This document shows, in pieces, positions 26,660-37,596 of a DNA stretch of 64,000 nt. The stretch is from Pseudoxanthomonas sp. Root65 (GTDB lineage Bacteria; Pseudomonadota; Gammaproteobacteria; Xanthomonadales; Xanthomonadaceae), in the NCBI RefSeq assembly GCF_001427635.1, contig NZ_LMHA01000002.1:62001-126000 (forward strand), read 5' to 3'. The notes under the pieces were generated by a model. The model was not told the DNA's origin. It saw only the letters and a program-made list of their open reading frames with translations, and did not search any database. The position numbers and the translations under genes were made by a program. Positions within the stretch are counted from its first letter, which is position 1; every line of letters starts with the position of its first letter.

Positions 26660-28147
26660 AACAGCCGCAGGCGGTTTGGCTGCCGCCATGCTGCCCTTCC
26701 ACACATGGATCACGGCGTACGCGCGCCACGGGCGCCACGCTTGCGCGCGCGCGGTCAGCGCCTTCGCGGTCATGCGCACGCCATCGGTCGGCACGGCTTT
26801 CTGCAGCACCAGGTCGTCGGCGGGGAAGGCATCCGGATGCCCGAGCGCACGCAGGGCCATGTAGTGCGCGGTCCATGGGCCTATGCCGGGCAACGCGACC
26901 CAGCGTGCGGTGAAATCCTCCAGCGTGCGTTCGGGGTTGAAGTCGACGCGACCTTCGAGCAGCGCACGCGACAGGCCGCGGATCGTGTCGGCGCGCGCGC
27001 GGGTCAGGCCGATCGTGGTGAGGTCGACATCGATCAGCCGGTCCGGTGTCGGGAACAGATGGGTCAGTCCATCGAACGGAATCGCCAGCGGCGTTCCGTA
27101 CCGCTGCGCCAGCCGCGCGGTCAGCGTGCGCGCGGCGGCCACGCTCACCTGCTGGCCGATCACCGCGCGCACCGCGATCTCGAAACCATCCCAGCCGCTC
27201 GGCAGCCGCAGCCCAGGGCGCGCGTCCAGCAAGGGACGCAGGCGTGCGTCGTGGCCCAGTGCCTGCGCGATGACATGCGGATCCGCATCCAGGTCGAACA
27301 TGCGCCGCAGCCGTTGCACGATGCCCAGCAACTGCACGGGCGCCGCGCCCTGCAGCTCCAGCCGCAACGCATGCGTGCCGTCGCCCCACGCGCTGACGCG
27401 CAGCCAGCCCGGCGCCTCGGCAGTGCCGATCACGCGCCGGTAGCTGCGCTCGTCCACCACTTCCACGCCGGGCAGCGCTCGCCCGCGCAGGAAATCCAGC
27501 ATCGCGGCAAGGTCGTACGGCGGCCGGTAACCCAGCCGCAGCGTCACGCCGTCGTGCGCGGGCGGCACGTCGCGCTTGCGCAGTTCGCGCGGCGCCATGC
27601 GGTACTCGTCGCGGAAGGCGGTGTTGAAGCGGGTCAGGCTGCCGAAGCCGGCGGCCAGCGCCACCTGCGTGATCGGCAGCGTGGTTTCGGTCAGCAACTG
27701 CTTGGCGAACAGCAACCGGCGCGTACCGTGCACGTCGTTCGGCGTGGCGCCCAGGCGTTCGCTGAAGAGCCGGCGCAGCTGCCGTTCGCCCAGGCCCACC
27801 TTGTCGGCCAGCGCCGCGAGTGGCGCATCGACCAGCGCGCCCTGTTCGATCAGCTTCAAGGCGCGGGCCACCGTGTCGTCGCCGCGCCGCCACGCGCCGT
27901 CGCCGGGCGCCAGTTCCGGCCGGCAGCGCAGGCAGGGACGGAAGCCCGCCGCTTCGGCCGCCGCGGCATGGCGGTAATAGACGATGTTGGCCGGTTTCGG
28001 CGCAGGGGCCGGGCAGACCGGCCGGCAATAGATACGTGTGCTGGTGACGGCGGTGAAGAACAGGCCGTCGAAGCGCGCGTCGCGACTCAGCCGCGCCTGT
28101 TCGCAGATGCGCGGATCGGGCAGGGCGGTGGCATCGGCGAGGGACAT
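26645..28147 (-). CDS. Ada-AlkA fusion: AraC-type regulator with DNA-3-methyladenine glycosylase II
   Basis: A 500-residue fusion. Residues 1-80 are the Ada zinc/methyl-acceptor domain with four cysteines (41, 45, 72, 75). Residues about 90-190 are an AraC helix-turn-helix (GERQLRRLFSERLGA ... ALAAGFGSLTRFNTAFRDEYRMAPRELR). The rest is AlkA: its N-terminal domain and HhH-GPD glycosylase (VIGQQVSVAAARTLTARL; LPGIGPWTAHYMALRALG, then the catalytic Asp of PADD). It should both sense methyl phosphotriesters and excise alkylated bases. The O6-methylguanine transferase half of classical Ada is separate, as the adjacent ogt. The last five residues (VVGAT) are repeat-encoded. Confidence 0.92.
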   Translation of the reverse strand: MSLADATALPDPRICEQARLSRDARFDGLFFTAVTSTRIYCRPVCPAPAPKPANIVYYRHAAAAEAAGFRPCLRCRPELAPGDGAWRRGDDTVARALKLIEQGALVDAPLAALADKVGLGERQLRRLFSERLGATPNDVHGTRRLLFAKQLLTETTLPITQVALAAGFGSLTRFNTAFRDEYRMAPRELRKRDVPPAHDGVTLRLGYRPPYDLAAMLDFLRGRALPGVEVVDERSYRRVIGTAEAPGWLRVSAWGDGTHALRLELQGAAPVQLLGIVQRLRRMFDLDADPHVIAQALGHDARLRPLLDARPGLRLPSGWDGFEIAVRAVIGQQVSVAAARTLTARLAQRYGTPLAIPFDGLTHLFPTPDRLIDVDLTTIGLTRARADTIRGLSRALLEGRVDFNPERTLEDFTARWVALPGIGPWTAHYMALRALGHPDAFPADDLVLQKAVPTDGVRMTAKALTARAQAWRPWRAYAVIHVWKGSMAAAKPPAAVVGAT

Positions 28148-28196
28148 GCGCGCAGGCTAGCACCGGGCCCGCATGCCGACTCGCCGTTTCCGGACA

Positions 28197-29456
28197 TCAA
28201 TGCGCGGTGTCTGTCCGTGGCGTCAGCGCGGGCCTGAACGTGTCCAGCGTGCCGTCGTTCGGCGCGGCTGGGATGCGCAGCAGGTGGGCCAGCAGCGGGT
28301 AGACATCGACGTTGTCGAAGGCGGGCAGTCGCGCGCCCGCCACGAAATCCGGTCCCGAGGCCACGAAGAACGCGCGCATCTGCGGATCCTCCGGCGCGAA
28401 GCCGTGTTCGCCCTTCAGGGCCTGCTTCGGCAACGGATGGCGACGCAGCTGCAGGCGCCAGCCGGTGTCGGACTGGCAGACGATGGGCGCCACGCGCGGG
28501 CTGCGGCCGTAGTGCCAGGCGGCAGGCAGGGCATCACGGTTCCAGCAGGCGTAATGGTCATGGCGGCCGATCAGGCGCCGCGCAACCTCAGCTTCGTGCC
28601 CGCTGCGTGGCGTGATGTGGGCCACGGGGCCGAGCGACGACCACGAGAACATCGCTTCGGGCAGCACGTCGTCCAGATAGACGGTGTCGGACGTGCGCAC
28701 ATCGGCCATGCCGTGGTCGGACAGCACCACCAGGTTGGTCGTCGCCCGCATACCGCGCGCGTCCAGGCCTCGCAGCAAGGTCGCCAGGGCGGCATCGATC
28801 CCCCGCATGGCCTCCTCGGCCTGCGGCGAGAAGGTACCTGCGGCATGCGCGGCCACGTCGTACTGCTCCAGGTACAGGGTGATGAAGCGGGGCCGTTCCG
28901 CCGGCGGCAGGTCCAGCCAGGCCAGCACGTCGGCCACGCGTTGCGCAGGCGTCATGGCGCCATCGAACGGGCGCCAGTGGTCGGGACGCCGGCCGGCGAT
29001 TTCCGCCTCGGAGCCCGGCCAGAACATGGTGGCCGTCTTCAGGCCCGCGCGCTGCGCGCCCACCCAGATCGGCTCGCCGCCCCAGAAGCGGCCGTCGCGG
29101 CCGGACGCCTTCTTCGACTCGAACCGGCCGAGCAGCGGATCGTGCAGGTCGTTGTGGACGATCCCGTGCCGGTCCGGGCGCAGCCCGGTCACCAGCGTGT
29201 AGTGGTTGGGGAAGGTGAGCGTGGGGTATGACGGGTTGACCCAGGCCGCGCGCGTGCCCTGCGCGAACAGCGCATCGAGCGTGGGCATGCGGCCGCTGCC
29301 CGGAATGTCGGCACGCAGGCCGTCGATCGAGACCAGCAGCAGGGTGGGTGCGGCGGTGGGGGCGGTGGCCGCATCGGGGCGCCGCGCGGGGGAACTGCAG
29401 GCGGCCAGGCACAGCAGCATCGCCAGCCAGGCCCCCCTGACGAGTGGCAGGTGCAT
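28197..29456 (-). CDS. Lipoprotein ectonucleotide pyrophosphatase/phosphodiesterase (NPP) family
   Basis: A 419-residue exported enzyme of the alkaline phosphatase superfamily, with lipobox LAAC (Cys20). Catalytic Thr81 lies in YPTLTFPNHYTLVTG, the NPP signature; metal ligands are Asp45 (SIDGLRAD), the Asp/His of EQYDVAAHAAG, Asp-His of LSDHGMAD and His of GEHGFAPED. Xanthomonas NPP, which cleaves nucleotide phosphodiesters, shares this layout. The start MHLPLVRGAW was chosen for its lipoprotein signal. It diverges from the next gene over 56 bases. Confidence 0.9.
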   Translation of the reverse strand: MHLPLVRGAWLAMLLCLAACSSPARRPDAATAPTAAPTLLLVSIDGLRADIPGSGRMPTLDALFAQGTRAAWVNPSYPTLTFPNHYTLVTGLRPDRHGIVHNDLHDPLLGRFESKKASGRDGRFWGGEPIWVGAQRAGLKTATMFWPGSEAEIAGRRPDHWRPFDGAMTPAQRVADVLAWLDLPPAERPRFITLYLEQYDVAAHAAGTFSPQAEEAMRGIDAALATLLRGLDARGMRATTNLVVLSDHGMADVRTSDTVYLDDVLPEAMFSWSSLGPVAHITPRSGHEAEVARRLIGRHDHYACWNRDALPAAWHYGRSPRVAPIVCQSDTGWRLQLRRHPLPKQALKGEHGFAPEDPQMRAFFVASGPDFVAGARLPAFDNVDVYPLLAHLLRIPAAPNDGTLDTFRPALTPRTDTAH

Positions 29457-29512
29457 GGGGTACGGAATCGCTCTAGAACGGCGACAGCTTGGCAGACTCC
29501 GGGACAATCCGC

Positions 29513-30034
29513 ATGACAGCCTCCTTCCGACGTTCGTCTCTACTGCTCCTGGCGCTGTTCGCCGGAAGCCTGCAGGCCGCACCTGCGCAGACACCGCATC
29601 AGGCCGAATGCGCGGTCTGGCAGCGCGAACTGAGCTTCGCCCGCTCGGTCGCCGACCATGACGCGGCGGCCTTCGCCGAGCACCTGCATCCGCAGGCGGT
29701 CTTCGGCGTCAGCGGCAAGCCCACCCGGGGCCGCGAGGCGATCACCCGCGAATGGGCCGGCCTGATCGACGGCTCCGCCCTGGTGCTGCGCTGGTACCCG
29801 ACCGTCGTGACGCTCGGGGGTGACGGCCGCACGGCGTATTCCAGCGGTCCCGCGCTGTACGAGGATCCCAAGACAGGGGCGGCGCGGCTCGGCCGCTTCG
29901 GCTCGGTCTGGCAGCGCGGTGACGACGGCGTCTGGCGCGTGCTGTTCGACGACGGCATCACGCCGCAGCCGGCCGACGCCGCCGCGGTGCAGCGCTTCCA
30001 CGACGGGCATCGCGCCAGCTGTCCCGCCGCCTGA
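29513..30034 (+). CDS. Secreted SnoaL/DUF4440-like protein
   Basis: A 173-residue protein with signal peptide (1-23) and one NTF2-like cone-fold domain. The pattern FARSVADHDAAAFAEHLHPQAVF, GREAITREWAGLI and GVWRVLFDDG is that of DUF4440-type proteins. No catalytic residues can be assigned. The two cysteines near the ends of the mature chain could form a disulfide. It starts at MTASFRRSS, where the signal peptide begins. Confidence 0.75.
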   Translation: MTASFRRSSLLLLALFAGSLQAAPAQTPHQAECAVWQRELSFARSVADHDAAAFAEHLHPQAVFGVSGKPTRGREAITREWAGLIDGSALVLRWYPTVVTLGGDGRTAYSSGPALYEDPKTGAARLGRFGSVWQRGDDGVWRVLFDDGITPQPADAAAVQRFHDGHRASCPAA

Positions 30035-30123
30035 GTTCGGACTAAATGCGGGGCTTGCCCGGGGTGCCGCCTCGCGTGGCGGAGGCGTATTGTGAGGTCA
30101 CATTCGCCGCCGGGAGCCCGCCC

Positions 30124-30462
30124 ATGAAACGTCTTTCCCTGATGCTGGCGCTGGCCGTCAGCTTGGCCGCGGCTACCGCGCAGGCCCAAAGCCCCGTGGA
30201 ACAGGCACCGGCCACGCCGCCCGCTGCCGAGCCGCAGGCGACCCCCGCCGATGAAGCGCAGATGCCCACCGCGGAAGGCAAGAAAAAGCGCCTGTCGGAC
30301 GCCAACTGCGTGCGCGAGACCGGCAGCCGCATCGCCAAGCGCGACGGCAAGTCGCGTTGCACCGGTCAGCCCGGCCGTTCGTACAGCAAGGAAGATCTCG
30401 ACCGCACCGGCCACACCAATATCGGCGACGCCCTGCGCGCCCTGGATCCGGCGGTCTACTGA
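30124..30462 (+). CDS. Small secreted protein of unknown function
   Basis: A 112-residue protein with a signal peptide (1-23, ending AQAQ), a Pro/Ala/Glu linker, then a short conserved-looking end: NCVRETGSRI, a basic stretch with a second Cys, and YSKEDLDRTGHTNIGDALRA. The last segment resembles the opening of a TonB-receptor plug domain, but no barrel follows. The two cysteines are likely disulfide-linked. I do not recognise the family. It stands alone between two unrelated genes. Confidence 0.6.
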   Translation: MKRLSLMLALAVSLAAATAQAQSPVEQAPATPPAAEPQATPADEAQMPTAEGKKKRLSDANCVRETGSRIAKRDGKSRCTGQPGRSYSKEDLDRTGHTNIGDALRALDPAVY

Positions 30463-30507
30463 TCCGCTGAACCATGCCCGGTCGCCGCACGCAGCGGCGC
30501 CGGGCCT

Positions 30508-31242
30508 TCAGCACCCATCGGCGCGGCCTGCCGCATACGCCAGGCCGCGGCGGAGATGCGCGATGACGTTCGCGTCGTCGTAAACCGTCGCGTCGTGACC
30601 CAGCCCGGTGTACCAGCTGCGGCCACCATCGAAGGCATGGCACCACGCGATCGGGTGGTCGTCGCCCATCTGTCCGCCCTCGTATTCCCGCTCGTCCACC
30701 GTCGCAACGACGCGCACCCACGGGCGCGGGTTGGCGCGGTAGTTGTACAGTTCGTCGGTGACCGGCCAGCGTTCGCCCGCCGGTTTGCCATCGCGTTCGG
30801 GCTGGACGTGCGTGGACTGCAGGCCCGGCGGATGATTCCTGAAGTAGGCGCCCACCAGGCGCCCGTACCACGGCCAGTCGTATTCGGTGTCGGCCGCGGC
30901 ATGCACGCCGACGAAGCCGCCGCCCTCGCGCACGAACGTTTCCATGGCCGCCTGCTGGGTTGCGTCCAGCACGTCGCCGGTGGTGCTGGCGAATATCACC
31001 ACGCGGTAGCGCGCCAGATTGTCGGCGGTGAACGCCTGCGCGTCCTCGGTGTGGTCGGCGACCATGCCGGCGTCGGCCGCCAGCGTCTTTAGCGTCGCCA
31101 CGGCGGTGGGAATGGCGTCGTGCCGGAAGCCGGCGGTCTTGGTGAAGATCAGTACGCGGTCGGGCGATTCGGCACGCGCCGGCGACGCGAGCGGCAAGCT
31201 GGCCAGGACCAGGGCGACAACGGCAGTGCGGAAGGCATTCAT
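30508..31242 (-). CDS. ThuA-like exported protein
   Basis: A 244-residue protein with signal peptide (1-24) and a ThuA domain, the glutamine-amidotransferase-like fold first linked to trehalose use. Motifs: [49 protein letters not shown] and [11 protein letters not shown]. Such exported members are thought to act on sugars, but no sugar genes lie next to it. It faces the secreted protein gene before it and diverges from hutU. Confidence 0.85.
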   Translation of the reverse strand: MNAFRTAVVALVLASLPLASPARAESPDRVLIFTKTAGFRHDAIPTAVATLKTLAADAGMVADHTEDAQAFTADNLARYRVVIFASTTGDVLDATQQAAMETFVREGGGFVGVHAAADTEYDWPWYGRLVGAYFRNHPPGLQSTHVQPERDGKPAGERWPVTDELYNYRANPRPWVRVVATVDEREYEGGQMGDDHPIAWCHAFDGGRSWYTGLGHDATVYDDANVIAHLRRGLAYAAGRADGC

Positions 31243-31349
31243 GCCCGGATTCTGCCACGCACGCCATCGCGCACTGCAGCATCGCCCCGGCTCGCACCGG
31301 ACTGCCGCCGCCGTCGATAATGGCGGCACATCTGCATCTGGAATCCGCC

Positions 31350-33017
<1,668 letters not shown>

Positions 33018-33114
33018 GGGATTCCAGTCGATTGTTCCCCTGTGACCTTCTGGTCTAAGCTCGGCCTAACGGCCATGATGCAACGTCATGGGGCCGATCC
33101 ACCCAGGGGGCGAC

Positions 33115-35718
33115 ATGACAGCAGGGAAGGGGGCCGGCATGCGCCGGCATGGACGGCGGTGGGTGAAGCGCCTGCTTCAGTCAACGCTGCTTCTGGTGGG
33201 TGCCAGCATTGCCAGCGCGACGGTACCGGCCATCCCCATCATCACAACCTACGCCGGCACAGGTTATGACAGGCCGTCCGACCCCTATGGCAATGGCGGT
33301 CCCGCCACGTTGGCGAGACTGAGTCGCCCGGGCGATGTCGCCCTGGACGAGCAGGGCAATCTCTATGTGGTCGCAGCCAATAGTGTCCGCCGGGTGACGC
33401 CCGCCGGGATCATTTCGACCTACGCCGGCACCGGTGGTTCGGTCTACACCGGGGACGGCTCGCAGGCATCCCAGAGCGGCATGCTCATCGGCGGCATCGC
33501 GCTGGACAAGGCGGGCAATCTGTACATCTCGGATACGGGAGCGCACAGGATCTACAAGGTCGTGCCCAATGGCACCATCAGCGTCATTGCAGGCCTCGCC
33601 TACAATCCCGGTTTCAGCGGTGATGGCGGTGACGCCAAGCTTGCGCAACTTTACACGCCCACCGCGCTTGCGGTGGATAACGGCGGCAACCTGCTGGTCA
33701 CTGACTACCAAAACAGGCGCCTGCGCAGGATCACGCCGCAGGGGATCATCTCGACCATTGCGGGCAACGGCACATTCGATTTCGTGGATGGTGCGGCCGC
33801 CCTCAGTACCGGGTTGGGCAACCCGGGTGCGGCGGTCGCGGATAATCACGGCAACGTCTACGTCATCTCGTTCGGGCAGGTCATGAAGATCCATCCGGAC
33901 GGTCGAATCAGGTTGCACCTTGGAGGTGGAGATTTTTCCCATGATCCGGTCGCACCCCGCGTCCGTTTCACTCGCGCCTCCGGCCTCGCCTTAGACAAGG
34001 CGGGCAACCTCTACGTCGTCGAGTTGGAACACCTGGTTCGGATGTACAGTCCGGAGGGATACGTGCGGAAAGTGGCCGGACTTTACGGAAGCACCTCCGG
34101 GGATTGGGGGAGCGCCGGCGATGGCGGACCGGCCGACGAGGCGGGTCTGCAGCAACCTGTCGACATAGCGATCGATGCCGACGGGAACCAGTACATCAGC
34201 GACCAGTTGAACCATCGTGTTAGGAAGGTCTCGCCGCAGCCGCCGATCATCGCGCCGACCGCGGTCTCGATGCTGGAGGAGTCATACAGTCTCCCACTGC
34301 CGGGACCGTCCGCGGGCGTGCTCGTGGCCGACATCAACGGCGATGGACGACGCGACATCATTTCCACGACGTCTGCCAGCCCATGGTACGAACCGGATGC
34401 AGGAAACGAGTTCAAGCTCAGGATCCAGATGCAGAACCCTGATCGTTCGTTCGCCGCTTCCATCGAGTTCGATTACCCACGTGGACCTGCGGACAAGGGC
34501 GGCTGGTTGGCGTTGGCGGACCTCAACAGCGACGGCGTTGATGACGCGGTGTTGGGGCATGCCGAAGGCACCAGCTGGATCCGCGGGAATCGCGCATCGA
34601 GTTTCGCGCTGTTGCCGTTCGCATCCGGCGGCGCCCTGAAGGCCGACCAGGCGATGGTTACGGCCGATCTCAACCGCGATGGTAAGCACGATGTCCTGGC
34701 CGTACATGATGCCGGCGGGGGACGCGAGATGCTGACGATCGCTTATGGCGACGGTATCGGTGGAAGCGTGAGACGCCAGGAGATCGATCTGGCACCGCTC
34801 AGGACCAGCGAACGGCGGACGCTTGCGGTCGCCGATGTCACCGGAGATGGTTGGCCCGACATCCTGGATGCAGGCTTCTCACTGTACATGCTGGTCAACG
34901 ATGGGCAGGGTGGAGTGCTCCCACCAAGCCTTTTACTGGATGACCGCTTGGCAGGCGTGGCGACGGGCGATCTAGATCAGGATGGGCGTGCTGACGCGGT
35001 TGTCAGCGTGCTTTATACGGTCGGCATGAAGCTGCTGCTGCAACGTTCCTCGACGTTGGCGCTACCGTCGAAGAATCATCTCGCCTACTCGAACGGCTTC
35101 GATTCGCTGATCATCGACATGAACAATGATGGTCGCAACGATGTCGTGACTAGTTACGGCAAGGCGGTGGGCTTGTCGGTAGGCTCGGGTTCCGGATTGG
35201 AGCCTGAAGTGAAGTTTCCTCTTCCGGCGACCAATCTTGGTCGCCCGGGGCCCTTGGCCGTCGCCGACATCAATGGCGATGGCTGCTTCGATGTTGTGAC
35301 GCCCATCTGGAAGGTCGGGCTGGTGATCTACAAGGGCAAGAACTGCCGCGTCAGGGTGAACGGAAGCCAGCCACGCGTGCCCACCGTGGTAGGACCCGCC
35401 GCTATCCCGGCCATTGCGCAGGCAACAGGCAGCCCGGTTTCCGTACCGACGCCTAATGTAACGGCAGGTGTCACGCGCACGCTGAACCGCCTGCGTAGCT
35501 GGGCTGTGAACCTCAATGCTCTCGTGCGCGCTCAGTGGCTGTTCCAAGCGGTGCGTCGCGCCTGGCGTGCCGCCCCGGACGACCAGCCCGCGCGCGGCGT
35601 TGCCAGTGCTCGCGCAGCCGCCGACGTGCTGATCGATCCTGTGGAGTGGGGCCATGCGGGTGGTTCCATGGGGAACCAGCGTTCGCTTTCCCGGCACGAG
35701 CGCTACTGCGTGCGTTGA
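33115..35718 (+). CDS. Large exported NHL/FG-GAP repeat protein
   Basis: An 867-residue protein with a long N-terminal signal. Residues about 50-370 form NHL-type beta-propeller repeats (units such as ITTYAGTG, GIALDKAGNLYISDTGAHRI, LRRITPQGIISTIAGNGT). Residues about 390-740 contain at least seven FG-GAP/VCBS calcium-binding units (VADINGDGRRDI, LADLNSDGVDDAV, TADLNRDGKHDVL, TGDLDQDGRADAV, IIDMNNDGRNDVV). The C-terminal 110 residues match nothing I know and have no LPXTG or PEP-CTERM. Base composition is visibly less GC-rich than its neighbours. A secreted or surface-exposed adhesion or scaffold role is inferred. Confidence 0.8.
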   Translation: MTAGKGAGMRRHGRRWVKRLLQSTLLLVGASIASATVPAIPIITTYAGTGYDRPSDPYGNGGPATLARLSRPGDVALDEQGNLYVVAANSVRRVTPAGIISTYAGTGGSVYTGDGSQASQSGMLIGGIALDKAGNLYISDTGAHRIYKVVPNGTISVIAGLAYNPGFSGDGGDAKLAQLYTPTALAVDNGGNLLVTDYQNRRLRRITPQGIISTIAGNGTFDFVDGAAALSTGLGNPGAAVADNHGNVYVISFGQVMKIHPDGRIRLHLGGGDFSHDPVAPRVRFTRASGLALDKAGNLYVVELEHLVRMYSPEGYVRKVAGLYGSTSGDWGSAGDGGPADEAGLQQPVDIAIDADGNQYISDQLNHRVRKVSPQPPIIAPTAVSMLEESYSLPLPGPSAGVLVADINGDGRRDIISTTSASPWYEPDAGNEFKLRIQMQNPDRSFAASIEFDYPRGPADKGGWLALADLNSDGVDDAVLGHAEGTSWIRGNRASSFALLPFASGGALKADQAMVTADLNRDGKHDVLAVHDAGGGREMLTIAYGDGIGGSVRRQEIDLAPLRTSERRTLAVADVTGDGWPDILDAGFSLYMLVNDGQGGVLPPSLLLDDRLAGVATGDLDQDGRADAVVSVLYTVGMKLLLQRSSTLALPSKNHLAYSNGFDSLIIDMNNDGRNDVVTSYGKAVGLSVGSGSGLEPEVKFPLPATNLGRPGPLAVADINGDGCFDVVTPIWKVGLVIYKGKNCRVRVNGSQPRVPTVVGPAAIPAIAQATGSPVSVPTPNVTAGVTRTLNRLRSWAVNLNALVRAQWLFQAVRRAWRAAPDDQPARGVASARAAADVLIDPVEWGHAGGSMGNQRSLSRHERYCVR

Positions 35719-35886
35719 GGATGTGGCCCGCGCGGCCCCCGGCGGCGATACGTCAGGCGCTGGCGCATCCCCGCGGGAAGACCTCGCGCGGGGTGCCCTA
35801 TCAGCCATGCTGCATCGTGCGTGCCACTCGAACCAAGAAACGCCGGCATCCGCGTTTCGCACCGCCGCGCGGCGTCCGTCTCGGCC

Positions 35887-36615
35887 TCAGACCTTCCGCG
35901 CGCGTTCCTCCGGATCGAACATCGAGACGCCGCCCATGACGCTGTCTGGAAGCGCTTCATCCTGCAGCACGTCCCAATGCTCGGCGAGCCTGCCGTGCTC
36001 GATGCGGAAGAGGTCGACCACCACCTGCGGTTTTTCCGCCCAGCCATGGATGCGTCCGTGGATGGCGACGAAGGCGCCCTCGGCGATGACCAGGCCGGGC
36101 TCGTAACGGACGTCCGGTGACAGCCCTTCGACGAGCACGCGCAATGCGTCGCGTCCCTGCGGGATGCCGGGGTTGTGCTGGATGTAGTTCTCCGCGTACA
36201 GGCGATCCACCGAAGACGCATCGTGCCGCTGGAACAGCGAGGTCATCGCATCCGTCACCAGCGCCTTGTTGCGATGCGGACGCTCGTCGGACGTACGGTC
36301 CGCCGGCCGGGTGACCACGCAGGTGCCGGTCATCCGCAGGAAGCGGCCATCGGGCAATGTGGCGCTGGAATGGACCAGGCCGCGATCGTAGTCCTGCACG
36401 TTGGTGACCGTGGCACCGCTCTGCTCCTGCCAGCTGACCGCGAACAGGCCGTTGCCCAGTGGAACCACGTGCGTGTCGACCTCCTCGGTCCGGGCGAACG
36501 GTCCTTCCCCGATCTCGAACCTCAGGCGCGTGGTGGACAGCAGCGTCAGGCTGACGCGGAACTCCGGATAGGAAACGTCCATCGCCAGGCCCACGGGAAA
36601 CTCATCCAGCGTCAT
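35887..36615 (-). CDS. MoaF-like/SnoaL-like two-domain protein
   Basis: A 242-residue cytosolic protein. Residues 1-115 look like a MoaF-type lipocalin-fold domain (VGLAMDVSYPEFRVSLTLLS ... AVSWQEQSGATVTNVQDYDRG). Residues 125-240 are a SnoaL-like NTF2 domain (VTDAMTSLFQRHDASSVDRL, YIQHNPGIPQGRDAL, DLFRIEHGRLAEHWDVLQ). Substrate unknown. It lies behind the isochorismatase-type gene on the same strand after a 137-base gap, so co-regulation with it is possible. Confidence 0.75.
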   Translation of the reverse strand: MTLDEFPVGLAMDVSYPEFRVSLTLLSTTRLRFEIGEGPFARTEEVDTHVVPLGNGLFAVSWQEQSGATVTNVQDYDRGLVHSSATLPDGRFLRMTGTCVVTRPADRTSDERPHRNKALVTDAMTSLFQRHDASSVDRLYAENYIQHNPGIPQGRDALRVLVEGLSPDVRYEPGLVIAEGAFVAIHGRIHGWAEKPQVVVDLFRIEHGRLAEHWDVLQDEALPDSVMGGVSMFDPEERARKV

Positions 36616-36752
36616 CGATCGGATCCTGTCTTGAAGGTGTGGCGCTGCCCGCGCCAGCGTTACCGCCGGTGCGGAAAGCGTTCTTGCGAGGAAGGGGAAG
36701 CCGCATCGCGGCGCGTTGCCATGCACCGCGACACCATGATGCGCCGCGTCGG

Positions 36753-37406
36753 TCAGCCTGCGCTGGCGGGCACCGGCGTGTTGAGCAGTTGCTGCTCCCA
36801 CAGATAGGCGATGCCGCTGCCGGCGGCGTGCTGCTTCAGGATCTCCGTCAGCTGACCCGCATGCGCAGTGCGCGCCCAGTCGCGCTGCCACTCGGCGCCC
36901 AGCGCCATCCACGTCATCATGTTGGCGCCTGCCGCGATCATGCGCTGGATCGCGACCTGATGCGCTTCGACCGAGACTGCGCCGCAGGCGTCGGTGATCA
37001 CGGTGGCGTCCCAGCCTTCGCCCAGCGCCTGGATCGTCGGCATCGCCACGCACACCTCCGTCCACAGGCCGGCGATGATCAGCTGCTTGCGCCCGGTCGC
37101 CTTCACCACGTCCACCACCTTCGGGTCTTCCCAGGTGTTGATGAGGGTGCGGTCGATCACCTCCTGGTCCGGGAACACATCGGTGATCTGAGGGAAGATC
37201 AGCCCGCCGCGCTCGGCGATCACGCTGGTCAGGATGGTCGGTACCTCGAAGGCCTTGCCCAGCTTCGCCAGCGCCGTCGCATTGTTGACCACCGCTTGCG
37301 GGTCGTGGCTGTTGAGGTTGGTCAGCTGGTACGGCTGGTGGTCGATCAGGACGAGCACGGAGTCTTCGGGACGAAGCAGGGACGCGAGGCCGTTACGGAA
37401 GGTCAT
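36753..37406 (-). CDS. Isochorismatase-family hydrolase (YcaC-like)
   Basis: A 217-residue cysteine hydrolase: Asp22 (LVLIDHQPYQL) and Cys119 (IIAGLWTEVCVAMP) of the catalytic site are present. The segment RTLINTWEDPKVVDVVKATGRKQ closely follows YcaC, an octameric hydrolase of unknown substrate. It diverges from a LysR regulator whose upstream region carries a direct repeat, which suggests that LysR protein controls it. Confidence 0.88.
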   Translation of the reverse strand: MTFRNGLASLLRPEDSVLVLIDHQPYQLTNLNSHDPQAVVNNATALAKLGKAFEVPTILTSVIAERGGLIFPQITDVFPDQEVIDRTLINTWEDPKVVDVVKATGRKQLIIAGLWTEVCVAMPTIQALGEGWDATVITDACGAVSVEAHQVAIQRMIAAGANMMTWMALGAEWQRDWARTAHAGQLTEILKQHAAGSGIAYLWEQQLLNTPVPASAG

Positions 37407-37514
37407 CGGTGTTTCCTTTGCGGTGGAGAAGGGTTCGGGCGCAGCGGCACCGGGCGGTGCCTCGCGGGAAAGGCCACCTTGTCATCCGTCCGCGGGCCGC
37501 GGTAGCGGCCGGAC

Positions 37515-37592
37515 GTGCCACGCTGTGTCGCCGAACGGGGAACGCGTGCTTGAACCGCCCTGTGGCACGCTATGTCGCGCAACCGGGAACGC
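37515..37592. repeat. Direct repeat upstream of the LysR gene
   Basis: Two 31-base units (37515-37545 and 37562-37592; 26 of 31 positions identical, common parts CACGCT, TGTCGC and GGGAACGC) with a 47-base period. They lie in the divergent region between the hydrolase and LysR genes, the second ending 4 bases before the LysR start. Tandem regulator-binding sites or a small duplication are possible. Confidence 0.7.
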
Positions 37593-37596
37593 CATC

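Noticed and set aside
35719..35886. CCCCGCG/CGCGGGG hairpin as a terminator after the NHL/FG-GAP gene
   Set aside because: Long unstable loop and no T run; such GC palindromes are common in this genome.
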